Assembly: GCF_900170035.1 (NCBI RefSeq)
Contig: NZ_LT828546.1
Span: forward strand, 194,911 to 234,593
Direction of reading: 5' to 3'
DNA length: 39,683 nt
From: Desulfamplus magnetovallimortis
GTDB lineage: Bacteria > Desulfobacterota > Desulfobacteria > Desulfobacterales > Desulfobacteraceae
Positions 33,541 to 39,683 of the stretch are shown one piece after another; the first letter of the stretch is position 1; each line of letters begins with the position of its first letter. Both the position numbers and the translations under genes were made by a program. The notes below the pieces were generated by a model, which saw only the letters and a list, made by a program, of their open reading frames with translations, was not told where the DNA came from and did no database searches.

Positions 33541-34349
33541 GATTGGCTCCTCTTCATGGCTGTCTCAATGATTTTGTCATAGGATTCACAATACTCCGGT
33601 GTCTCCGGATTATCAACAAAGATACCCCTTGGGATCAAGGTTGGATCCTTTTCAAGGGCCTTGGAACCGATTTTTGCCGTGGTGTTTTTCTGAAACTCCA
33701 TCATCATGGCAGCATCACCTTCCTTGTTTTTTCTGCCATAATGGGTTGGACACTGTGACAGAATCTCCACAACGGAAAAGCCTTTATGTTCAATGGCTCT
33801 TTTAAGCAGATCAACAGCCTCAATGGCATGATATACTGTGGTTCTTGCCACAAATGATGCGCCGGCAGCCATTGAAAGCTTTACAACATCAAAACCGCTG
33901 TCAATGGTTGTATAAGGAGCTGTGGTGGCTTTTTTGCCAACACCTGACAAAGGAGAAAACTGCCCGCCTGTCATACCATAAATACGATTGTTCATTACAA
34001 TGGCTGTGATATCAATATTTCGTCTTGCTGCATGTATAAAATGATTACCACCAATGGCAAGTGCATCACCGTCACCCATGGGCACCAGAAGTTTAAGTTC
34101 GGGCTTGCTAAGCTTTACGCCAGTTGCAAATGCCAGGGCACGTCCATGAATGGTATGAAGGGAGTGAAAATCCACATAGCCTGAAATTCTGGCAGAACAG
34201 CCGATGCCGGAAGTCATTACGATCTCGTTCTTGTCAAGCCCCAGAGCTTCAACAGCACGGATAAGGGAGTTGAGAACAATACCGTGTCCGCAACCCGGAC
34301 ACCACATATGTGGAAAGTATCTTTGTCTTAAATAATCTTTAATTGCCAT
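33537..34349 (-). CDS. korB: 2-oxoacid:ferredoxin oxidoreductase beta subunit (KorB/OorB)
   Basis: A 270-residue thiamine pyrophosphate-binding subunit. CPGCGHG near residue 18 is the family Cys motif, TSGIGCSARISGYVDFHS and HGRALAFATGVKLS follow, and the TPP motif is GDGDALAIGGNHFIHAARRN with NNRIYGMTGGQFSP. It holds the catalytic cofactor for decarboxylating the 2-oxoacid to an acyl-TPP intermediate. Its ATG lies two bases after the korA stop, with GGGGGG as ribosome site inside the end of korA, and its stop overlaps the korC start. Confidence 0.95.
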   Translation of the reverse strand: MAIKDYLRQRYFPHMWCPGCGHGIVLNSLIRAVEALGLDKNEIVMTSGIGCSARISGYVDFHSLHTIHGRALAFATGVKLSKPELKLLVPMGDGDALAIGGNHFIHAARRNIDITAIVMNNRIYGMTGGQFSPLSGVGKKATTAPYTTIDSGFDVVKLSMAAGASFVARTTVYHAIEAVDLLKRAIEHKGFSVVEILSQCPTHYGRKNKEGDAAMMMEFQKNTTAKIGSKALEKDPTLIPRGIFVDNPETPEYCESYDKIIETAMKRSQS

Positions 34350-34351
34350 GT

Positions 34352-35500
34352 TTATACCCCCCTTCCCTGGATAACCCGAAGGAGTGTCTTGATGTTGGTG
34401 GGTGTGATAAGTTTACCGTCAATACGATTGGCCAGAAAAACTCTCTCGGGTTTATCCACAGCAGCCTTTACATGACGCATCACCTGCCCCATGTTCATTT
34501 CAACCACAATGACTGCCCTTGCGCCGGCACACTTTTCACGGATCAAGGTTTCAGGAAACGGCCAGATGGACTGAAGTTCCAGAACTCCAACCTTTTCTCC
34601 CCTGGCCCTTCTGCTTCTTGCAAGGTGAATGGCAGATCGTGCAGATGAACCGTATGATATCATTATATATTCAGCACCCTCAAGGTAATGCTCCTTGTAT
34701 CTTGTAATGGTATGCACATTGTTGTCAATCTTGTCCACAATATGGTGAAGCAGCTCACGTACAACCTTGGGGTTATTTGATGGAAAACCCCACATATCAT
34801 GAAAAAGCCCTGTTACATTATAGCGATGTTCTGCACCAAAATCAGACATGGGCAGACGTCCGTCCTCCCTTGGCAGGTATGGATGGTAATCAACGCCTTT
34901 TCGTACAGAGGTTCTGAGGCGTTCTACCAGTGGGATATCTCCCTTTTCAGGAACAACAAGTTTTTCCCTCATGTGTCCCACCACCTCATCAAACAGCAGA
35001 ATAACCGGTGTACGGTAGGTCTCGGCAAGATTAAATGCATCCACTGTCATTGCAAACACATCCTGATGGTTGGATGCGGTAAGAGCAATAATGCTGTGAT
35101 CTCCGTGGGTTCCCCATTTTGCTTGATTTACGTCACCCTGGCTCACATGGGTTGGATTTCCTGTGGAAGGGCCACCTCTTTGCACATTGACAATTACGCA
35201 TGGTATCTCTGCCATACAGGCGTAACCCAGAGCCTCCTGTTTCAATGAGAAACCAGGACCACTTGTGGCTGTCATAACCTTGTGCCCTGTCAATGATGCA
35301 CCAATAATTGCGCACATGGAGGCTATCTCATCCTCCATCTGTATAAATTTCCCCCCCTTTTCCGGAAGTCTGCTTGATAAAAGCTCAGCTACTTCAGTTG
35401 AAGGGGTTATGGGGTACCCCGCAAAAAAATTAATTCCTGCATAGAGGGCGCCCTCAACACATGCCTCGTTTCCCTGGATAAACTTGATATTATTATTCAT
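34352..35500 (-). CDS. korA: 2-oxoacid:ferredoxin oxidoreductase alpha subunit (KorA/OorA)
   Basis: A 382-residue alpha subunit that forms the active site with the TPP-binding beta chain and binds CoA. The start FIQGNEACVEGALYAGINF and GYPITPSTEVAELL are standard, followed by MEDEIASMCAIIGASLTG, TSGPGFSLKQEALGYA and VNVQRGGPSTGNPT. ATG at 35500 has AGGA eight bases upstream and overlaps the end of korD (stop at 35493-35495); an earlier ATG at 35509 lacks a ribosome site. Genes D-A-B-C form one tight operon. Confidence 0.95.
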   Translation of the reverse strand: MNNNIKFIQGNEACVEGALYAGINFFAGYPITPSTEVAELLSSRLPEKGGKFIQMEDEIASMCAIIGASLTGHKVMTATSGPGFSLKQEALGYACMAEIPCVIVNVQRGGPSTGNPTHVSQGDVNQAKWGTHGDHSIIALTASNHQDVFAMTVDAFNLAETYRTPVILLFDEVVGHMREKLVVPEKGDIPLVERLRTSVRKGVDYHPYLPREDGRLPMSDFGAEHRYNVTGLFHDMWGFPSNNPKVVRELLHHIVDKIDNNVHTITRYKEHYLEGAEYIMISYGSSARSAIHLARSRRARGEKVGVLELQSIWPFPETLIREKCAGARAVIVVEMNMGQVMRHVKAAVDKPERVFLANRIDGKLITPTNIKTLLRVIQGRGV

Positions 35501-35810
35501 TTGAATCATCCTGGTCTGTCAGCACATCGTCTGTTGAAGTCTCATCTGCCAACACATCGTCTGTTATCAGATCGTCATCGGCACTCTTTTTCTCTGCCGG
35601 GACATCATCTGTTGTCAGTACCTCAATTGCAAGATCCGGGCACCTCAGTTCACAAAGTTTGCAACAAATGCAATCCTCGGGCCGTACTGCAACAACTTTT
35701 TCACTGGAATCAAGTTCAAGAACTTTTTTGGGGCAAAAGTGTACACATATACCGCACCCCTTGCACCACTCTCTGTTTATCACATGTTCCTTAAGTTTAA
35801 GCCTTGCCAT
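35493..35810 (-). CDS. korD: 2-oxoacid:ferredoxin oxidoreductase delta subunit, 2[4Fe-4S] ferredoxin (KorD/OorD)
   Basis: A 105-residue ferredoxin-like subunit. Two cluster motifs are visible: C16-x2-C19-x2-C22-x3-C26 (CKGCGICVHFCP) and C47-x2-C50-x2-C53-x3-C57 (followed by Pro). It passes electrons from the TPP site to ferredoxin. The ferredoxin part ends near residue 65; residues 66-105 are an unusual acidic tail with repeated TDDV(P/L) and TDD units, absent from most KorD proteins. ATG at 35810 has AGAGGAG about five bases upstream. First gene of the operon. Confidence 0.92.
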   Translation of the reverse strand: MARLKLKEHVINREWCKGCGICVHFCPKKVLELDSSEKVVAVRPEDCICCKLCELRCPDLAIEVLTTDDVPAEKKSADDDLITDDVLADETSTDDVLTDQDDSNE

Positions 35811-36171
35811 AAACTCCTCTTAATTTTGTCAGCTTACTTTCAATTAATTTCAGCCAGCCGTAACCATATTTGCTTTACCCCTAAAGGATTTTCTTAATAC
35901 AATGAAAAAAACACCTTTTCAGGGTATGGGTTGATTAATAACAGGTCAAGCCCACTTATAAGCGGTTCCATATTGAAAAAACATCCATTATGAAAACACA
36001 AAAATGCCCTTCAATATTTTTTTGTTCCATAGTTGATTTGCCAATTCAAGTCAAGTAATAGATAAAGTTAACAGAATTTATTGGAAATTTCGCTGTTCAC
36101 ACTGATATTGAGAAACAATACCTATTGAAAATCACTTACAACAAAAAGGCACAACAGGTCCCGTAAGAAGT
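35811..36171. other. Intergenic region between divergent korD and glycosyltransferase genes
   Basis: AT-rich, without repeats of families A to D and without a convincing small gene. It must contain the korDABC promoter (minus) and the glycosyltransferase promoter (plus), but I could not pick a reliable -35/-10 pair. Confidence 0.5.
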
Positions 36172-37266
36172 ATGGATATTAATAGCAATAAATATATAAA
36201 GGTCAGCGTCATCATCCCCACATTCAACAGGGCTTGGTGCATTGCAGATGCAGTTGAATCAGTACTCGCACAGAATTATAAAGGGACAATGGAGATTATT
36301 GTTGTTGATGACGGCTCCACTGACGATACACCCAGGGTTATTGAACCTTATATAAAAAAAACAACCAAGATTAAACCTAATGTAGAGCAGATAGAATCTC
36401 ACACAGAAAAGATAGAACCTCACACAGAAAAGATAGAACCTCACACAGAACAGATAGAACCCCACACAGAACAGATAGAACCTCACACAGAACAGATAGA
36501 ACCCCACACAGAAGAGATAGAACCCCACACAGAACAGATAGAACCCCACACAGAAGAGATAAAACCTCACATGGAACAGATAGAACCTCACATAGCCCCT
36601 TGCATAAAGCAGATAAAGCTTCTGAAACAGGAAAACCGTGGGGTCAGTGCTGCGAGAAATCTTGGAATCAAAAAAAGCTCCGGAGATTTTATTGCATTTC
36701 TTGATTCCGATGATCTGTGGATGCCGGATAAGATATCCTGCCAGATGGAATTTTTTGACTCAAACCCGGATGCCATGATCTGCCAGACAGAAGAGATCTG
36801 GATCAGAAAAGGCAAACGGGTCAATCCTAAATTCAAACACAAAAAACTGTCAGGCATGATCTTTGAGCCATCCCTTCATCTGTGCCTTGTAAGCCCTTCG
36901 GCAGTTATGATGAAAAGGCAATTTTTCGATATCAAGGGACTTTTTGACGAGGATCTTCCAGCCTGTGAAGATTACGATCTCTGGCTGAGAACTTCTGTTG
37001 ATATGCCCATCTATCTTGTAGATACCCCATGCATTATCAAGCAGGGAGGGCACAGTGACCAGCTCTCTTCATCCCACTCCTTAGACAAATACAGAATCAG
37101 ATCCATTGTGAGGTTGATTGAAAGCCATAATTTGAGCAGCTCCCAACGTAACGCTGCCAAAGATGTATTAAGGGAGAAATGCCACATTTACATCAAAGGA
37201 TGTCTCAAACATGGAAAAATTGAAGAGGCAGACTACTGTCAAAAAATTCTGGAAAGAATCAATTGA
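36172..37266 (+). CDS. Family 2 glycosyltransferase with an in-frame repeat insertion
   Basis: A 364-residue GT-A enzyme. The catalytic core is present: VSVIIPTFNRAWCIADAVES, EIIVVDDGSTDDTPRVIE (nucleotide site), ENRGVSAARNLGIKKS, FIAFLDSDDLWMP (metal-binding Asp pair) and PACEDYDLWLR (late acidic motif). Between the nucleotide strand and ENRGVSAARN, where the family usually has about ten residues, lie about 85 residues, of which 74-143 are ten copies of IEPHTEQ. ATG at 36172 has only a weak AAGAAG upstream. It is monocistronic. It probably transfers a sugar to a surface glycan; donor and acceptor are unknown. Whether the insertion still allows activity is open. Confidence 0.88.
   Translation: MDINSNKYIKVSVIIPTFNRAWCIADAVESVLAQNYKGTMEIIVVDDGSTDDTPRVIEPYIKKTTKIKPNVEQIESHTEKIEPHTEKIEPHTEQIEPHTEQIEPHTEQIEPHTEEIEPHTEQIEPHTEEIKPHMEQIEPHIAPCIKQIKLLKQENRGVSAARNLGIKKSSGDFIAFLDSDDLWMPDKISCQMEFFDSNPDAMICQTEEIWIRKGKRVNPKFKHKKLSGMIFEPSLHLCLVSPSAVMMKRQFFDIKGLFDEDLPACEDYDLWLRTSVDMPIYLVDTPCIIKQGGHSDQLSSSHSLDKYRIRSIVRLIESHNLSSSQRNAAKDVLREKCHIYIKGCLKHGKIEEADYCQKILERIN
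36391..36600 (+). repeat. 21-bp minisatellite inside the glycosyltransferase gene
   Basis: Ten uninterrupted units of 21 bp, consensus ATAGAACCTCACACAGAACA plus G. The outer units have more changes than the middle ones. Translated unit IEPHTE(Q/K/E). All units keep the reading frame. Confidence 0.95.
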
Positions 37267-37271
37267 AATCG

Positions 37272-37383
37272 GTACTACTCCATTGTCAAAGCTAAAAATT
37301 AGGGTTCGATTAACTGTAGAGACAAGGCATGCCTTGTCTCTACGTTGCAGATAACCCTAAAATTAAGTGCTGACAGTGTACTA
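37272..37383 (+). repeat. Family B palindromic element, copy 3
   Basis: From GTACTACTCCATTGTCAAAG to CTGACAGTGTACTAC, with a perfect 28-bp palindrome at 37316-37343 (arms GTAGAGACAAGGCA and TGCCTTGTCTCTAC). It begins five bases after the glycosyltransferase stop and could act as its terminator. The rest, 37384-37560, is very AT-rich and should hold the promoter of the next gene. Confidence 0.9.
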
Positions 37384-37560
37384 CCCCAATGCGATTCTCT
37401 CCCAAATTGCAATTTTTCATTTCCTTAGAAATGTGGAGACTCTTGAGTTTTTTTTAAAAGTATGATTTAGTTTTTCTTCAATTTTATTAAAATACAATTT
37501 AAAGTTTTTATCATTTTTTCATAAAATATTAATATTCAATTTTAGATTTAAGCATTTTAT

Positions 37561-38751
37561 ATGATAAATTATTTAAGAAATAAGCAGGCCAGAATCATGC
37601 ACGCTGTTCCGACAAAATTTGTACGGAAAGCATATATGAAAAAACTGCTCTCCCCCAACAGACTGGTGGGCATCATGGGGCAAAGGGGGGTTGGGAAGAC
37701 AACACTTCTTCTTCAGTACCTCAAAAGCAACCTAAAAGTAACAGAATACATCTATTTCAGTGCTGATGATATATATATTGCAGACTCTACCCTTTATGAC
37801 ATAGCAGATACCTTTGTAAAACTAAACGGCAGGGTACTTGTAATTGACGAAATTCACAAATATAATAACTGGGCACAGGAACTTAAAAATATTTATGATG
37901 GATTTCCATCTCTTATGGTCAGATTCAGTGGATCATCCATGTTAAGGATTCTCCATGAAACCCATGATCTAAGCCGAAGATGTGTAACTGTTCCAATGGA
38001 AACCCTTGGTTTTAACGAGTATCTTGAGCTTTTCAGAGGTATCTTTATTTCTCCATTCAAGCTTGAAGAGATTACAACAAGAGCTTCCGAAATCAGTATG
38101 GATCTTGCCCTTTCACACCCCAATCTTTACAGTGATTTCAAGGATTATCTTAAATTCGGGGCATACCCCTTTTTCATGGAAGACAGAGACGAATTCAAAA
38201 ACAAGCTCTACAATGCACTTCAAAAAATCATAAATGAAGATATCCCGAGCTGTAACAGAATACCCTATACCCAGACAGCTATTTTTAAACAGCTAATAGC
38301 AAGGCTTATCGAATCAAGGGTTCCATACAAGGTCAATGCTGCAAAACTATCAAAGGAACTTGGAATCACAAATCCTACATTGCTATCTTATATGGAGATG
38401 CTTAAGGATTCGAAAATATTTCGACCAATAAAAAAATTTAGCACAAGAGTATCCAGAAAACCTGAAAAAATTCTGTTTGACAATACCAATATTCTCCATG
38501 CCTACGCAGATGACTTTGGCATTGAAGTGAACAGGGGCACTGAACGGGAAACCTTTTTTGCAGGATGTTTTTCAAAGATTTTTTATTCCGACATCGGAGA
38601 CTTCAAGGTTGGGGATATGGTATTTGAAATCGGGGGTAAAAACAAAACCTTCGGGCAGATAAAAGGAGCGCCAAAGGGCTATCTGGCAATTGACACTGAC
38701 TATACCACAGAGCCTGGCAAAATTCCCATCTGGCTTTTTGGTATGATGTAA
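37561..38751 (+). CDS. AAA_14/DUF4143 family ATPase
   Basis: A 396-residue P-loop ATPase of the type annotated AAA_14 plus DUF4143. Walker A is GIMGQRGVGKTTLLLQYL, Walker B is VLVIDEIHKYNNWAQELK, sensor 1 is VRFSGSSMLRI, and ETLGFNEYLEL is characteristic. The DUF4143 half contains a winged-helix-like part (KLSKELGITNPTLLSYMEML) and a nuclease-like end (ETFFAGCF...FEIGGKNK). Family members are abundant and mostly uncharacterised. ATG at 37561 has no ribosome site; an in-frame ATG at 37597 is possible. A family A repeat starts 12 bp after the stop. Confidence 0.9.
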   Translation: MINYLRNKQARIMHAVPTKFVRKAYMKKLLSPNRLVGIMGQRGVGKTTLLLQYLKSNLKVTEYIYFSADDIYIADSTLYDIADTFVKLNGRVLVIDEIHKYNNWAQELKNIYDGFPSLMVRFSGSSMLRILHETHDLSRRCVTVPMETLGFNEYLELFRGIFISPFKLEEITTRASEISMDLALSHPNLYSDFKDYLKFGAYPFFMEDRDEFKNKLYNALQKIINEDIPSCNRIPYTQTAIFKQLIARLIESRVPYKVNAAKLSKELGITNPTLLSYMEMLKDSKIFRPIKKFSTRVSRKPEKILFDNTNILHAYADDFGIEVNRGTERETFFAGCFSKIFYSDIGDFKVGDMVFEIGGKNKTFGQIKGAPKGYLAIDTDYTTEPGKIPIWLFGMM

Positions 38752-38763
38752 TTTCTTTTTTAT

Positions 38764-38939
38764 ACTCAAAACCGACACCTATGATCTTTTGAGCCTTGTC
38801 AATAGTGTCTGAATCAGGATTCCCAAGATTAACAGGATAAGGCAGGATTATCTATCCTGAGCATCCTATCCATCCTGGTTATCCTGGTTCAGACAACTGC
38901 AATAACATATGCAAAAGCAATAAGATGTCGATTTTGAGT
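38764..38939 (-). repeat. Family A palindromic element, copy 6, reverse
   Basis: From ACTCAAAACCGACACC to GATGTCGATTTTGAGT, about 176 bp, with inner arms TGTCTGAATCAGGAT and ATCCTGGTTCAGACA. It begins 12 bp after the stop codon of the ATPase gene. Confidence 0.88.
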
Positions 38940-38947
38940 TTTTATAT

Positions 38948-39262
38948 GAAAGTCCCCGTATTTCAAGGTTTTTTTCAGGGCTTTCATGCTTCGTTGTGGC
39001 AAGATGGTTTTGCCATGGCCGTTATAAGAAAGTCCTGGTATTTCAAGGTTTTTTTCAGGACTTTCATGCTTCGTTGTGGCAAGATGGGTTTACCATGGCC
39101 GTTTATATGAAAGTCTCAGTAAATAGCTGTTTTAATAAAGACTTTCAACTCTTCGATTGTGGCGGTCATCAGCCATGTACGTTTATAAGAAAGTCCCCGT
39201 CTTTTAAGGAGCTATAGGACTTTCATGCTTCGTTGTGGCAGATGGATCTGCCATGGCCGTTA
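38948..39262 (+). repeat. Cluster of four family C-type hairpin units
   Basis: Units start with GAAAGTC at 38948, 39028, 39109 and 39189, an 80-81 bp period. Units 1, 2 and 4 are a variant form with GCTTCGTTGTGGCA, then GCCATGGCCGTTATA; unit 3 is the standard form with CTTCGATTGTGGC and GCCATGTACGTTTATA. Each can fold through TGGCA/TGCCA-type inner stems and TTTCA/TGAAA outer stems. No gene lies in 38752-39337. Confidence 0.8.
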
Positions 39263-39296
39263 TACCATACATGACGGATAGCCGCCATGTACGATG

Positions 39297-39333
39297 AAAA
39301 GGCCTGACAATTAACGTCCCACAGGCTTTTTTT
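39297..39333. terminator. Bidirectional intrinsic terminator candidate
   Basis: AAAAGGCCTG and CAGGCTTTTTTT form a stem of five GC-rich pairs plus A-T extension around a 15-base loop. It sits directly downstream of the chemotaxis receptor gene (minus strand), whose transcript would end in CAGGCCTTTT; on the plus strand the T-run is longer. Confidence 0.5.
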
Positions 39334-39337
39334 CTCT

Positions 39338-39683
39338 TTACACTTTAAACCTACCCACCATCTCATTAAGATTCTCCGCCAGTTTCGACAACTCAAGAGC
39401 ACTTTCATTGATCTGTAAACTTCCGTGTTTTATCTCTTCTGCTGACTGACTGACCTTGTGAATATCCTCTGTAACTTCACCCGCTACGGCAGAAGTCTGA
39501 TTCACATTTTCATTGACTTCCTGCACTCCAGTCGCAGCCTGGCTCACATTATTGGAGATCTCCTGGGTGGTGGCAGACTGTTCTTCAATGGCAGTGGCAA
39601 CTGATGTTACAATAGTATTGATCTCGTCGATTATTTCAACAATTGATTTGAGTGTAATCAAAATAGAGCAATCGTTAGTATTT
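39338..39683 (-). CDS. Methyl-accepting chemotaxis protein, C-terminal part (gene continues past the window)
   Basis: The frame is open to the right edge of the window, so only the last 114 or so residues are seen. They form the C-terminal arm of the receptor signalling coiled coil: IVEIIDEINTIVTSVATAIEE, then QSATTQEISNNVSQAATG and the heptad repeats VQEVNENVNQTSAVAGEV, ending NLNEMVGRFKV. This ending is standard for receptors with a methylation helix and a short tail. Sensor and membrane segments are outside the window. No CheR-binding pentapeptide is present at the C-terminus. Confidence 0.93.
   Translation of the reverse strand, partial: NTNDCSILITLKSIVEIIDEINTIVTSVATAIEEQSATTQEISNNVSQAATGVQEVNENVNQTSAVAGEVTEDIHKVSQSAEEIKHGSLQINESALELSKLAENLNEMVGRFKV

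Noticed and set aside
36259-36591. Minus-strand frame rich in FYLFCVG repeats
   Set aside because: It is the antisense of the 21-bp repeat in the glycosyltransferase gene; the repeat keeps several frames open by construction.
38948-39262. Possible CRISPR array
   Set aside because: The regular 80-bp period is due to long similar units; there are no short identical repeats with unique spacers, and no cas genes.

Overview
The window looks like a piece of a strictly anaerobic, probably sulfate-reducing bacterium of the Desulfobacterota (Desulfobacteria). This is inferred from gene content: a small assimilatory-type sulfite reductase, a four-subunit KorDABC 2-oxoacid:ferredoxin oxidoreductase, Na+-translocating decarboxylase subunits, MglA/roadblock GTPase genes, PATAN and FIST signalling proteins, and a moderately AT-rich sequence. 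No rRNA, tRNA or CRISPR array was found. No full-length transposase gene is present, yet the gaps between genes are packed with short palindromic repeat elements.

Layout. 280-5570 (minus): a BMP-family nucleoside-type ABC importer (binding protein, double ATPase, two permeases). 6047-9925 (plus): a stand-alone cyclic-nucleotide-binding protein, an OadG/OadB pair without its carboxyltransferase subunit, and a crotonase-family protein. 10071-18690: a MoxR ATPase and a CoxE-like VWA protein bracketing a roadblock protein, an MglA-type GTPase, a 664-residue acidic scaffold, a zinc-ribbon protein, a small membrane protein and (opposite strand) a PATAN protein. This may be a GTPase-switched MoxR/VWA assembly. 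18850-19506: small sulfite reductase. 28864 down to 19857 (minus): FIST sensor, hybrid histidine kinase, response regulator, AroQ, a divergent TrpD-family phosphoribosyltransferase, a small protein and a dehydrogenase-CobT fusion. The first five genes are tightly coupled; the last two lie beyond a repeat-filled gap. 31313 down to 29536 (minus): an AAA ATPase coupled to a TOPRIM/DUF3226 protein, a likely two-gene defence module. 32779-31559: MFS transporter. 35810-32992 (minus): korDABC. 36172-37266: a GT2 glycosyltransferase with a 21-bp repeat expanded inside its catalytic domain. 37561-38751: AAA_14/DUF4143 ATPase. 39338 to the right edge: C-terminal end of a chemotaxis receptor.

Repeats. 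I separate four families. Family A (about 180 bp, termini ACTCAAAATCGACA) has six copies, one carrying ten TTATCCTG units. Family B (about 100 bp, core palindrome GTAGAGACAAGG/CCTTGTCTCTAC) has three copies, all just downstream of stop codons. Family C (about 75-80 bp, GACTTTCA...TGAAAGTC hairpins) occurs in clusters. Family D (106-158 bp, termini GGCATC/GATGCC) is a MITE; four copies have perfect 8-bp target duplications, one is nested inside another D copy, and one splits a gene remnant. In-frame minisatellites (18, 21 and 30 bp) also lie inside or at the ends of several genes.

All identifications come from reading motifs by eye. Family names are established knowledge; pathway and system assignments are inference.
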